This document shows, piece after piece, positions 1-10,612 of a stretch of DNA of 64,000 nt. Below the pieces are notes generated by a model. The model was not told the DNA's origin. It made no database searches and was given only the letters and a program-made list of their open reading frames with translations. The DNA comes from Charina bottae (taxonomy: Eukaryota; Chordata; Lepidosauria; Squamata; Charinaidae). The stretch lies in the NCBI GenBank assembly GCA_023362775.1, contig JALMGJ010000005.1, positions 42,367,463 through 42,431,462 of the forward strand. Direction: 5' to 3'. Position numbers and translations under genes: made by a program. The stretch's first letter is position 1. Every line of letters begins with the position of its first letter.

Positions 1-586
1 CTAACCACAAGTTCTAAGGCAGCAAATGTGCTGGGCATTCAAATGTTTAACCTGAAATTCACTAGTAACCTCAGCATGCGTAACTATAGTCAAGTTCTTT
101 CTATCCAGATGGAATTGAAGCTCAGATCACTTCATCGCACTGCACAGTTTCAGCTTTAAACTCCCCCCGCCCCTAGCCCACTGGATATAAATGTAGGACA
201 GAAGCACGATTAAGCAGTATGCTGTATCAGGCAGTTTGACCCTGAGGAGGCTGCTTCATCCTTTAGAATGGTGAAGCAGGCCCTGAGACTGATTCCTTAT
301 CTTGAATATAATGCTTCTTGTGATGCAACTCAAAATGTTAAGATCCTTTTGACAATAGTGTTTCATGTTGACTTGTATTTAGGTTGTAGACAACTTGATA
401 ATCTAACCCTTGTGGCCTTCCTGAAAGTTACTGTTTCTCCTTTAAGGTTAGATATAGTTCTCTAAACTCAGTGTTGTAGCCTGTTGCAGCTTAAAGGAGT
501 TGAGAATAGCTACTGAAAATTGTGAGTCTTCTAATCACTGTTCTTCTGGACTTTCAAATCATTGAATTTGAAGCTACAAATTAGTT
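1..586. other. Unannotated flank
   Basis: No exon with homology, splice context or long reading frame is recognisable here. The short open frame at 268-465 has no family resemblance. The last 11 bases (576-586, ACAAATTAGTT) are the left target-site duplication of the adjacent SINE. Confidence 0.4.
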
Positions 587-820
587 GTTTGTTTTAGCCG
601 TTCAGTTGTGTCTGATTCTTGGTGACTGCCTGGACAAGTCCCTGCAGTTTTCTTGGCAAGGATTTTCGGAAGTGGCTTGCCATGGCCTTTTCCCTAAGGC
701 TGAGAGAGAATGACTGGCCCAAGGTCACCCAGCTGGCTTTATGCCTAAGGTGGGACTAGAACTCTCCGTCTCCCGGTTTCTAGCTTGGTGCCTTAACCAC
801 TACACCAAACTGGCTCTCTC
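587..820 (-). repeat. Sauria SINE with BovB-like 3' tail
   Basis: Read on the minus strand it starts with a tRNA-related head (GCCAGTTTGGTGTAGTGGTT, then a box-B-like GTTCTAGTCCC). It ends with a tail resembling the BovB 3' end (AATCAGACACAACTGAACGG), which is the structure described for Sauria SINEs. The insertion is flanked by an 11-bp direct repeat ACAAATTAGTT at 576-586 and 821-831. It probably depends on BovB machinery for retrotransposition, and a full-length BovB lies only 300 bp away. Confidence 0.88.
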
Positions 821-1121
821 ACAAATTAGTTAGATATAAGTAAATTCAAAGGTCCACTTGGTGCAATAGTTTGCTTCCAAGAATAGCCATCTATTCCCCT
901 CTTAGTTGGCAGTATCTGTGTTTTACTACTTTTCTTTAAATATAATGGCAAATAGCCATTATAGCATAATAGCATAATTTATATGCTATTAATTTATCTA
1001 ATCCTTTAAAATGAATCAAGGTCAACAGGCGTATTGAGCAATAGTGTATTTGTTGTATTTAACAATTACCTTTCCATGAAAGCACCAGTTCCCTTATTTT
1101 TATGAGTGCTACATTTTCTCA

Positions 1122-4100
1122 CTCCAGCAAAGGAGATCGTTACCTTGTCGTGGTGCTGGAGCTTGAGCACCTCAATGAAACCATGAGCTAAACCGTGAAG
1201 GGACACCCAAGACGGGAAGGTCGTGGCAGAGAGGTCAGACTAAATACGATCCCTGGGGAAGGTAATGGCAACCCACCCCAGTATTCTTGCCATGAAAACT
1301 AAATGGATCAGTACAACCAAAGATATGTCGGTATACCATCGGAAGATGGGATTCCCAGGTCGGAAGATGGTCAAAATGCTACTGGGGAGGAACAGAGGAT
1401 ACGTTCAACTAGCCCCAGATGTGATGACGCAGCTAGCTCAAAGCCGAAAGGACGGCTAGCGGCCGACGGTGCTGGTGGTGAACGACGAATCCAATGTTCT
1501 AAAGATCACACCATAGGAACCTGGAATGTAAGATCTATGAGCCAGGGCAAATTGGATGTGGTTATTGGTGAGATGTCAAGATTAAATATAGACATTTTAG
1601 GTGTCAGTGAACTGAAATGGACTGGGATGGGCCACTTCACATCAGATGACCACCAGATCTACTACTGTGGACAAGAGGACCACAGAAGAAATGGAGTAGC
1701 CTTCATAATTAATAATAAAGTGGCTAAAGCAGTGCTTGGATACAATCCAAAAAACGATAGAATGATCTCAATTCGAATTCAGGGTAAGCCATTTAACATC
1801 ACAGTGATCCAAATATACGCCCCAACCACAGATGCTGAAGAAGCAGAAGTAGATCAGTTCTATGAGGATCTGCAGCACCTACTAGATAATACACCAAAAA
1901 GAGATGTTATTTTCATTACAGGAGACTGGAATGCTAAGGTGGGTAGTCAGACGACACCTGGAATTACAGGCAAGCATGGTCTGGGAGAACAAAATGAAGC
2001 AGGACATAGGCTGATAGAATTTTGCCAAGACAACTCACTGTGCATAACAAACACTCTCTTCCAACAACCTAAAAGACGACTTTATACATGGACTTCACCA
2101 GATGGTCGACACCGAAATCAGATTGACTACATCCTTTGCAGCCAAAGGTGGCGGACATCTATACAGTCGGTAAAAACAAGACCTGGAGCTGACTGTAGTT
2201 CAGATCACGAACTTCTTATTGCAAAATTTAGAATCAGACTAAAGAGAATAGGGAAGACCCACAGATCAGTTAGATATGAGCTCACTAATATTCCTAAGGA
2301 ATATGCAGTGGAGGTGAAGAATAGATTTAAGGGACTAGATTTAGTAGATAGGGTCCCAGAAGAACTATGGACAGAAGTTCGCAACATTGTTCAGGAGGCG
2401 GCAACAAAAAACGTCCCAAAGAAAAAGAAAACCAAGAAGGCAAGATGGCTGTCTGCTGAAACACTGGAAGTAGCCCAAGAAAGAAGGAAAGCAAAAGGCA
2501 ACAGTGATAGGGGGAGATATGCCCAATTAAATGCAAAATTCCAGAGGTTAGCCAGAAGAGATAAGGAATTATTTTTAAACAAGCAATGTGCGGAAGTGGA
2601 AGAAGACAATAGAATAGGAAGGACAAGAGACCTCTTCCAGAAAATTAGAAACATCGGAGGTAAATTCCAGGCAAAAATGGGTATGATCAAAAACAAAGAT
2701 GGTAAGGACCTAACAGAAGCAGAAGAGATCAAGAAAAGGTGGCAAGAATATACGGAAGATCTGTATAGGAAGGATAATAATATTGGAGATAGCTTTGACG
2801 GTGTGGTCAGTGAGTTAGAGCCAGACATCCTGAAGAGTGAGGTTGAATGGGCCTTAAGAAGCATTGCTAATAACAAGGCAGCAGGAGACGATGGTATCCC
2901 AGCTGAACTGTTTAAAATCTTGCAAGATGATGCTGTCAAGGTGATGCATGCCATATGCCAGCAAATTTGGAAAACACAAGAATGGCCATCAGATTGGAAA
3001 AAATCAACTTATATCCCCATACCAAAAAAGGGAAGCACTAAAGAATGTTCAAACTATCGAACAGTGGCACTTATTTCACATGCCAGTAAGGTAATGCTCA
3101 AGATCTTGCAAGGTAGACTCCAGCAATTCATGGAGCGAGAATTGCCAGATGTACAAGCTGGGTTTAGAAAAGGCAGAGGAACTAGAGACCAAATTGCCAA
3201 TATCCGCTGGATAATGGAGAAAGCCAGGGAATTTCAGAAAAACATCTATTTCTGTTTTATTGACTATTCTAAAGCCTTTGACTGTGTGGATCATAACAAA
3301 TTGTGGCAAGTTCTTGGTGGTATGGGGATACCAAGTCATCTTGTCTGCCTCCTGAGGAATCTGTATAACGACCAAGTAGCAACGGTAAGAACAGAGCACG
3401 GAACAACGGACTGGTTTAAGATTGGGAAAGGAGTACGGCAGGGTTGTATACTCTCACCCTACCTATTCAACCTGTACGCAGAACACATCATGCGACATGC
3501 TGGGCTTGAGGAATCCAAGGCTGGAGTTAAAATCGCTGGAAGAAACATTAACAATCTCAGGTATGCAGATGATACCACTTTGATGGCTGAAAGCGAGGAA
3601 GAGTTGAGGAGCCTTATGAGGAAGGTGAAAGAAGAAAGTGCAAAAGCTGGGTTGCAGTTAAACCTCAAAAAAACCAAGATTATGGCAACGAGCTTGATTG
3701 ATGACTGGCAAATAGAGGGAGAAAAAGTGGAGGCAGTGACAGGCTTTGTATTTCTAGGCGCAAAGATTACTGCAGACGCTGACTGCAGCCAGGAAATCAG
3801 AAGACGTCTACTTCTTGGGAGGAGAGCAATGGCAAATCTTGATAAAATAGTTAAGAGCAGAGACATCACACTGACAACAAAGGTCCGCATAGTTAAAGCA
3901 ATGGTATTCCCTGTAGTAACCTATGGCTGCGAGAGCTGGACCATAAGGAAGGCTGAGCGAAGGAAGATAGATGCTTTTGAACTGTGGTGCTGGAGGAAAA
4001 TTCTGAGAGTGCCTTGGACTGCAAGAAGATCAAACCAGTCCATACTCCAGGAAATCAAGCCAGACTGCTCACTTGAGGGAATGATATTAAAGGCAAAACT

Positions 4101-4341
4101 GAAGTACTTTGGCCACATAATGAGAAGACAGGATACCCTGGAGAAGAAGCTGATGTTAGGGAAAGTGGAAGGCAAAAGGAAGAGGGGCCGACCAAGGGCA
4201 AGATGGATGGATGGTATTCTGGAGGTGACGGACTCAACCATTGGGGAGCTGGGGATGGTGACGGCCAACAGAGGGCTCTGGCGTGGACTGGTCCATGAAG
4301 TCACGAAGAGTCGGAAACGACTGAACGAATAAACAACAAAA
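1122..4341 (+). mobile_element. Full-length BovB (RTE-clade) LINE retrotransposon
   Basis: A complete non-LTR retrotransposon of about 3.2 kb. It has a short 5' UTR beginning CTCCAGCAAAGGAGATCG, one long open frame (1303-4332) and a very short 3' end (AATAAACAACAAAA) directly after the stop. An 11-bp target-site duplication, ACATTTTCTCA, is present at 1111-1121 and 4342-4352, so both ends are original. BovB is abundant in squamates and ruminants and is a well-known case of horizontal transfer. Two other copies in the window (14,629-22,796 and 60,484-61,958) are broken; this one is not. Confidence 0.93.
1303..4332 (+). CDS. BovB ORF2-type protein: endonuclease plus reverse transcriptase
   Basis: An uninterrupted 1009-codon frame. 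The N-terminal 70 residues are poorly conserved leader. An apurinic-like endonuclease follows: GTWNVRSM at about residues 72-79, then the motifs SELKWTG, RNGVAFI, GDWNAKVG, QIDYIL and SDHELLIAKF. The reverse transcriptase has DGIPAELF, PIPKKGS, QAGFRKGRGT, FIDYSKAFDC, the GVRQGCILSP block and the catalytic LRYADD (YADD near residue 754). The conserved C-terminal region has WCWRKILRVPWTARRSNQSI and ends SRKRLNE. The enzyme nicks genomic DNA and copies its own RNA at the nick (target-primed reverse transcription). Upstream ATGs exist, but the ATG at 1303 opens the longest frame. No stop or frameshift interrupts the core, so it may still be active. That is inference only. Confidence 0.92.
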   Translation: MDQYNQRYVGIPSEDGIPRSEDGQNATGEEQRIRSTSPRCDDAASSKPKGRLAADGAGGERRIQCSKDHTIGTWNVRSMSQGKLDVVIGEMSRLNIDILGVSELKWTGMGHFTSDDHQIYYCGQEDHRRNGVAFIINNKVAKAVLGYNPKNDRMISIRIQGKPFNITVIQIYAPTTDAEEAEVDQFYEDLQHLLDNTPKRDVIFITGDWNAKVGSQTTPGITGKHGLGEQNEAGHRLIEFCQDNSLCITNTLFQQPKRRLYTWTSPDGRHRNQIDYILCSQRWRTSIQSVKTRPGADCSSDHELLIAKFRIRLKRIGKTHRSVRYELTNIPKEYAVEVKNRFKGLDLVDRVPEELWTEVRNIVQEAATKNVPKKKKTKKARWLSAETLEVAQERRKAKGNSDRGRYAQLNAKFQRLARRDKELFLNKQCAEVEEDNRIGRTRDLFQKIRNIGGKFQAKMGMIKNKDGKDLTEAEEIKKRWQEYTEDLYRKDNNIGDSFDGVVSELEPDILKSEVEWALRSIANNKAAGDDGIPAELFKILQDDAVKVMHAICQQIWKTQEWPSDWKKSTYIPIPKKGSTKECSNYRTVALISHASKVMLKILQGRLQQFMERELPDVQAGFRKGRGTRDQIANIRWIMEKAREFQKNIYFCFIDYSKAFDCVDHNKLWQVLGGMGIPSHLVCLLRNLYNDQVATVRTEHGTTDWFKIGKGVRQGCILSPYLFNLYAEHIMRHAGLEESKAGVKIAGRNINNLRYADDTTLMAESEEELRSLMRKVKEESAKAGLQLNLKKTKIMATSLIDDWQIEGEKVEAVTGFVFLGAKITADADCSQEIRRRLLLGRRAMANLDKIVKSRDITLTTKVRIVKAMVFPVVTYGCESWTIRKAERRKIDAFELWCWRKILRVPWTARRSNQSILQEIKPDCSLEGMILKAKLKYFGHIMRRQDTLEKKLMLGKVEGKRKRGRPRARWMDGILEVTDSTIGELGMVTANRGLWRGLVHEVTKSRKRLNE

Positions 4342-5617
4342 ACATTTTCTCAGGTATCAGGGGTCAGTTAAAATATATGTATGCTGGCTTTCCCTGGTCA
4401 GGATGTTTTTATTGACAATTTTACATAATCCTAAAATGATTCATTAGGCAGAATTTGCCTGTGAAAAACTGGACCTAGGCATTCTGGTCAACAAGGCCAC
4501 GTAAACTTCAGAATCCAGCTCTTTCTCAGCTGTTCTGCCATTCTGCTATTCTGTCACTCACAGACCTTTGTTGCTCCCAGTGCCTATTTTTTATTCTGAC
4601 ACCAGATTCACACCAGATGCAGTGTCTGGAGAAAGTAAGATAGAAGATAATATATTCAAGGAAACCTGGGATTTTTCCCAATCCTTGGAAAGGCAGTCAT
4701 GTTTAATAGGTTGTGGAGAGCTGAGGCAGATATGAAGATTGTTTTGAAGTCCATTCTACACTTTGGCAGCTGCCGTGTTCTCCATTACAGGCTAGAGTAC
4801 CAACATTTCTATTTGTGGCAAAGGAGCTGTTCCAGCTCAGTCAATCATTAATTTTTTGTTTAATCTCTAAGCAGGCTGTTCCTAAATGCAAAGTAGAGAA
4901 ATTAGTTGGAGTAGGAGGGGGAAAAACAGCATATTAAGACGGGAAAAGAGATATAAAAGTGACATGGCAAAGGAATGGTGGTGCCTTTGGCAGAGGACTC
5001 TCAACAGGGTTTCCAATTATTAACATTCAATGTTATAAAACTTTCCAATTTGCTTTAGAGTCATGTCCCCCAGACCTATTTGTTCACACTGTGTGTTTGG
5101 ATAATATGTGTACATACATGGCTTTCGATGATCTTTTATAATGTGATTTCTTAGCTTTCAGTTGCTTTCCTAGTTCCCATTGTTTGAGCCTATGAATTCA
5201 ATAGAACCCAGCAATTTCTTTTCTTCTTAAATTTAACCCTTTGGAGTATTGCTTTTCCTCTGAAAAGTATAATACTACATATATGCCCTTATGAAAAATG
5301 AGTCTGCGGATTATAGCTCAATGTTTTGATTTACTGTTTCCTTCTACATCTCTTTTTTGTAAGGTCGTTCGGCTGACTCATATTTAAATCACATTCCAGT
5401 AAGACACAGTTTCTTTAACAGTGCTAGAGTTTAACCAGTTTCTCCAGTTTGAGCATTTGGATTTTTTTGTTTTCCTCTCTTCCTCATCAAAATAAAATAT
5501 GTCACATTTGTCAGCGCTAAATGTAACTCTGTAGATTACAACCTAATGCATCAATACATTTAGTTTTTTAATCTTGCCATTGTACCGCATCTGCTATTTT
5601 TTTTATAGTTTGCTTAA

Positions 5618-5673
5618 TTTATTCTAAACCCCATCCCAACTTTTTCTATAGTTGGGATGGGGTTTAGAATAAA
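5618..5673. repeat. Perfect 23-bp inverted repeat (hairpin)
   Basis: The arm at 5618-5640 (core TTCTAAACCCCATCCCAAC) is exactly complementary to the arm at 5651-5673, separated by the 10-nt loop TTTTTCTATA. No target-site duplication or transposon ends are evident. It could be a foldback remnant or a small structured RNA; nothing decides. Confidence 0.85.
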
Positions 5674-6184
5674 AAGTTTCATGAAGATTTGAAAGTTTAA
5701 TGAAGGGCAGTTTAGAGGTCTGTTTATTTTTTACTGAGGTAAGAAACTCATCCTGTTTTCACTTAAGGAAATACTGATTTTTAATGGTAATTGCTGATAC
5801 AGAAATTTTCAAATCAACATTTTTATTATGATCATTGACCAGCATAACATAATGTAAAACCATGAGATAAACAATATCAATAATAAACAATATTACTATT
5901 AATATTAATATTTTATGTAGTATTACATAGTATAATATTAGTTAATATATAAAAATGCCTATAATAACAGATATTACAGTTTTGTAATAACAAAACTGGT
6001 AATAACAGATATTACAGTTTTGTCCTATATTTAAAGTTTATGTTAAATATAAAAATAAAAATGCTAAATAACTGGAGATAATAAACAATGATACAAATGT
6101 ATGGATATGACATTTATTTGATTGAATTAACAAAGAAATAAAATTTCATTTGCATTCCTAGATAAAAATGACGTATGAAATAGC

Positions 6185-6186
<2 letters not shown>

Positions 6187-6223
<37 letters not shown>
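6187..6223. repeat. (AAT)n microsatellite
   Basis: An uninterrupted ATA/AAT trinucleotide run within AT-rich DNA. A second, shorter run of the same unit lies at about 43,697-43,720. Confidence 0.9.
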
Positions 6224-6349
6224 TAAATAAATTACACTGCTGCTGTAAAACTTATCTACCCCACCTAATCTACAGCTTGACTATTGCTTGCAAGCTTTGC
6301 ATGCTAATAATGCAAATTTAGCCACAACATACTGTATGTTATTTTAGAG

Positions 6350-6484
6350 CAGTGTTTTTCAACCTTGCAACATTAAGATATGTGGACTTCAACTCCCAGA
6401 ATTCCCCAACCAGCCATGCTGGCTGGGGAATTCTGGGAATTGAAGTCCACACATCTTAAAAGTTGCCAAGGTTGAGAAACACTG
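6350..6484. mobile_element. Palindromic hAT-type MITE (CAGTGTTTYTCAACC ends)
   Basis: A 135-bp near-perfect palindrome whose termini are CAGTGTTTTTCAACC and its complement, flanked by the 8-bp duplication TTTTAGAG (6342-6349 and 6485-6492). The 8-bp duplication and the CAG...CTG ends indicate hAT mobilisation. There is no coding capacity. Related copies lie at 9801, 22852, 33181 (decayed) and 42957. Confidence 0.9.
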
Positions 6485-6581
6485 TTTTAGAGTCTTTACC
6501 TAATAAGAAATATTGAACATAAAATGTATCAGGATGGCTAAGGAATGTCTTAAGTAATGGTTCCACCTGAGAGCTTCTAGG

Positions 6582-6870
6582 TAAAGTAAAGGTAAAGGTT
6601 TTTCTCTGCACGGTCATGTCTGACTGTAGGGGGCAGTGCTCATCTCCGTTTCTTAGCTGAAGAGCCAGCGTTGTCTGAAGACGCTTCCACGGTCATGTGG
6701 CCGGCATGACGCGCATGGAACGCTGTTACCATCCCACGGAAGTGGTACCTATTTATCTACTTGCATTTGCATGCTTTCGAATTGCTAGTTTGGCAAGAGC
6801 TGGGGCGAGTGCGGGAGCTCACTCCATCACGTAGCGCTCGGGTCTCGAACCGCCAACCTTCTGAAGCAGT
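6582..6870 (-). repeat. ACA-type tRNA SINE, 5' truncated
   Basis: The reverse strand matches the squamate tRNA SINE with the internal block AAAGCATGCAAATGCAAGTA and the 3' tail CCTTTACCTTTAC. The tRNA head is degraded or missing at the 6870 end. Other members lie at 28893, 34032, 36715, 50628 and 59870. Confidence 0.85.
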
Positions 6871-7629
6871 AAAGACATTACAGTTGCTCTTTGCAGATAA
6901 TTCTGTGAAACAGAACATATGTAGACATTATGTAACACATGCATGGATAGTCTTTCAATTTAAAAAAGAAACAGCCATGGAAGACCAACAGTTTGAGCAG
7001 AAGAATGGTAGAAGATGGAGCAGCCAACCACCCCTCTCTCTTCTTGCCATTTAGCTGTTCAAAATCTCCTCCTTTTCTGTTGGCTTTTCCTGTCCACTTG
7101 ATACGTAAACTAGCATACAAGGGTATGAAATCATAAATCAACCAGAAGACTGCCAGTTAATCCAGTTAGCCTATGGGTCTAAGCCAAGAGCAATATGAAT
7201 GGGCATAAAGATACTTTCTTTTCTGCATTCGTTCTCTGGATGACCTATAAAATCATCGTCCAGAGGTTGGGCAGGTGGTTTGTCCATATTCTATCAATAA
7301 AGAGGAATGATCAGTCCTTAACCTGTTCCTACCAATCTTATTAAGTGAACCAAAGCCTACATCAGTTCAGTATCCTGTGTATCAGTAATAGAAATTCAGT
7401 TAACAGAGGAGCTGTCCCAATACAGAGCACAGTAGAGAAGTTGCTTAAGCAGGAGCTAGATTCTGAAGGAAGAGAGGCAAGGTTTCTTCCCTACCTCTTT
7501 CTGATTTTTATCAAGGCATGGTCCACATAGCATATTTCCTCTTCATGAATAGGAGTCATATCCTTATCTAATGTGCTGTCACCTGGACAATGCGCCTTTG
7601 ACTCAGGTTTCCATCTGACTACGCTATTA

Positions 7630-7690
7630 TTAACGGTCTCCCGGTTTCTAGCCTGATGCCTTAACCACTACACCAAACTGGCTCTCACAT
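7630..7690 (-). repeat. Sauria SINE head fragment
   Basis: The minus strand reads GAGAGCCAGTTTGGTGTAGT followed by the RNA polymerase III head up to ACCGGGAGACC. Only about 60 bp of the tRNA-like head remain. Confidence 0.75.
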
Positions 7691-7855
7691 CTAAATCTAG
7701 TGGCTATATATTTCGTTGCAAAGATTGCAGAGTAGCTTTCATTTGGGGAGTGACCCCCTACCATTACTGGGACTTTTCACCTCCATAGGAAGTGATCAGA
7801 GCCACCAGCAATCTTTTAAGAATTTACCCTCTAATGGCAGGTATCTTAGATCAAT

Positions 7856-8103
7856 GAGCCAGTTTGGTTTAGTGGTTAAGGTGCTGGGCTAGAAACCAGG
7901 AGGCTGAGAGTTCTAGTTCCGCCTTAGACATGAAAGCCGGCAGGGTGACCTTGGGCCAGTCACTCTCTCATCCCAACTCACCTCACAGGGTCGTTGTTGT
8001 GGGGAAAATAGGAGGAGGAAGGAGTATTAGGTACATTTGCCGCCTTGAGTTATTTATAAAAATAATAAAGGGATAGAAAATGAAATAAAACAAATAAATA
8101 AAT
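7856..8103 (+). repeat. Sauria-head SINE with a non-BovB tail
   Basis: The tRNA-like head (GAGCCAGTTTGGTTTAGTGG, box B GTTCTAGTTCC) is shared with the Sauria SINEs. The 3' half is different: GTTGTTGTGGGGAAAATAGG, then CCGCCTTGAGTTATTTATAA and an AAATAAA-rich end. That tail resembles L2/CR1-like 3' ends rather than BovB, so this is a chimeric sister family. Confidence 0.82.
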
Positions 8104-8479
8104 GTGGACAGGTAAGCTGGCTTTGGCCACAACTCAGTTTTTCAACGTTCCACAAACTACCCACCTGAATCAGTCACTACTTGCCTCAAGTGACCATCTT
8201 GAAATCTTCTCAATTTTTCAGTGTCTCATTAGCTTTGCTCAAAAGTATATTCAACCTACTCCAGCCTCATTTTCATACCAGTCCACTGAGGGACCCAAAC
8301 CCTGGTATGATATGATAAGGAATGTGTGTTAGCTAAAGCCCAGGTACTACTAGCATGTAGGATGGCCAGAACAGCTAATGATGTTAATACCTGTGAATTT
8401 TTTTACTCACAAAAATAGAGCTATAACAGGTGAATGGAGAAAAAAGGCAGGCTTGCACTAGAAACCTGGGCCAGGATCC

Positions 8480-9700
8480 AGTAGGTTGTGATGAACAAAA
8501 ATCATCGTCTGTTTTGGCAGCTCGTTTCTAAATCTACAGCTAATATAAACCCCAATAATCATAATCATAATAATATAGTTCCCCTTCATACTTGGTCCAG
8601 ACACTTCTGGGGTCTTTTTACTGCCTCAGGACAGTACCCCCTATATTCAGTCATGAGTGCCTTCAGTATCTTCTGCCGAGATTCAAAAATTATTTGTCCA
8701 TCAAAAAAGTAATAAAATTCCTGGCAAATATTTAATTCCAGCTGAAGTTTTAAAGCTAAATCCAACATGGTGGAAATCAGTGTTAGCCCCTCTTTTCACT
8801 TCCATAAATCTATACATATACCCAAGGAATGGCTTAATTCCATTACTCTCCCAATATACAGAAAGGGAGATAGGTGTGATCCTGCTAATTATCACCCAGT
8901 CTTCTTTCAGTAATTAGTAAACTATATGCCAGGTTTTATGTCATAAACTTTCAGATTGGCCGTACTCTGAGAATATTTTAGTGCCTGAGCAGGCCAGTTT
9001 CAGATCTGGATACTTTACAATGAACCATCATATAATACTGTACCATTTAGCAGAGAAATACTATAATCTCCCAAGTGGAGCCCTCTACATTGCCTTCATA
9101 GATGTAAAGGTGGCTTTTGATGTTATACCCCGACAGAAACTCTGGAGAAAATTAGTAGCCTTGGTGATTGATTGCCATCTCCTCAAATTGATTATACTGT
9201 TACATTGACCCGTCACACTGGTCAAGGAATAGCAATGGGAACTTAACAGAGATTGTTCGTACCTGTAAGGGGGTCAAGCAAAGGTGCATACTTGCCCCTC
9301 TTGCTGTTTAACCTCTAGATTGACAACATAGGTGAGGTTTTTGCAATTCAGACTTTCCTCTTTCATCTCTTGACAGTTGCCCCATATCTGCTCTTTTATA
9401 TGTGGATGGTGCAACCATTCTCTCTATTTCAAAAGTCAGGGTGCAAAAGCCAGCATGTCTTAGAGTGTTATCCACCTATTGTGATAGAGAATGCCTCAAA
9501 ATGAACCACTCAAAAACAAAGGTTCTGGTATTTTCAAGAAAATTCTTCAACTTCTTGGCTAGATGGATGATAAATGGAAGATCTGTCGAGCAGATAAGTA
9601 AGATAAATGAGATTAAACATCATGTCAGTGGATGTCTTAATCTGCTGGGTCAGTTCCTTCCTTCCTTTGTGGTTCTCAGCAGGCATTTTTATTTCAATTT
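8480..9700 (+). pseudogene. Decayed non-LTR retrotransposon (reverse transcriptase remnants)
   Basis: Several broken frames together recall a reverse transcriptase. One frame has QASFRSGYFTMNHH, then YIAFIDVKVAFDVIPRQKLW (the RT A-box, around 9000-9160). Another has GVKQRCILAPLLFNL (about 9270). A third has LLYVDGATIL followed by NHSKTKVLVFSRK (about 9390-9530), where the catalytic YADD has become YVDG. Frameshifts and stops separate these blocks, so it is dead. The pattern is unlike BovB, L1 or L2 here and suggests an R4/Dong-like or related clade. A C-terminal piece of perhaps the same family lies at 42,110-42,870. Confidence 0.7.
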
Positions 9701-9800
9701 CAGATGACTGTTGTCTCCCAAAACAGCTCACATCTGTTAAAAAAAAAAGAGAGAGAGAAGCAAGCCCCATTCTTTAGGATCTCAGAGGTACCCTCTAGAG

Positions 9801-9945
9801 CAGTGTTTCTCAACCTTGGCAAGTTTAAGATGGGTGGACTTCAACTCCCAGAATTCCCCAGCCAGCAAAGGGAATGCTTGCTGGCTGGGGAATTCTGGGA
9901 GTTGAAGTCCACCCATCTTAAACTTGCCAAGGTTGAGAAACACTG
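9801..9945. mobile_element. Palindromic hAT-type MITE
   Basis: A 145-bp palindrome with ends CAGTGTTTCTCAACCTTGGC and complement. Its perfect 8-bp target duplication CTCTAGAG lies at 9793-9800 and 9946-9953. Same family as 6350-6484. Confidence 0.92.
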
Positions 9946-10386
9946 CTCTAGAGGAGAAACCACAAAGTGCCGAATGGCATCTTAATACTCAAAAGTTATT
10001 GCAAAAGACTGACAGAGCTCTATCTGTGGAAATTATTTGTACGAGCTAAAGGTAAGCAAGCTTATAGCAGCCTTCTGTAAGGAATAAAGTTGGCTTTCTT
10101 CACATAGCCATGATGTTCTTCCTGGAAGACAGGGAGAGCCATTTCTAGTGGTCCATTAGCAGATGGATGACGCCAGGATATGCTACCCTGCAGTCATCTG
10201 GATTTAAGAGAATTTTTGAAGAAAAATTTCTTGGATGAAAAAAGGGTTTCCCTTTTCCTATCCTGTCCTATGTTATGGTAAAGCAATGAGTAATTTGATT
10301 TCTTCTATATGCTATTGCCTACATTCAAGCAGATATATCTTTTAAATATTATTTTATTTTATTTTATCAATTTTATTAGGTACTTA

Positions 10387-10612
10387 TGAGAGCCAGTTTG
10401 GTGAAGTGGTTAAGGCGTCAGGCTAGAAATCAGGAGATGGTGAGTTCTAGTCCCGCCTTAGGCATGAAAGCCGGCTGGGTGACCTTGGGCCAGTCACTTT
10501 CTCTCAGTCTTAAGAAGGAGGCAGTGGCAAACCACTTCCAAAAATATTGCCAAGGAAACTGAAGGGACTTGTCCAGGCAGTCTCCGAGAATCAGACATGA
10601 TTGAATGGATTA
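10387..10612 (+). repeat. Sauria SINE with BovB-like tail
   Basis: It starts GAGAGCCAGTTTGGTGAAGT, carries box B GTTCTAGTCCC, and ends in a BovB-like tail (GGACTTGTCCAGGCAGTCTC...AATCAGACATGATTGAATGG) plus an A-run. The near-repeats AGGTACTTA (left) and AGGTGCTTA (right) may be the target duplication. Confidence 0.85.

Larger units (their letters stand above)
4353..6341. other. AT-rich intergenic stretch without a recognised gene
   Basis: No exon or known repeat was recognised here, apart from the 23-bp hairpin (5618-5673) and a local tandem duplication of a roughly 30-bp unit (TAATAACAGATATTACAG) around 5970-6023. The AAT microsatellite at 6187-6223 lies near its end. The short open frame at 4959-5141 has no visible homology. 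Confidence 0.4.

Noticed and set aside
2205..4304. Several minus-strand frames within the BovB region
   Set aside because: They are shadows of the intact plus-strand BovB reading frame; none has a recognisable protein.
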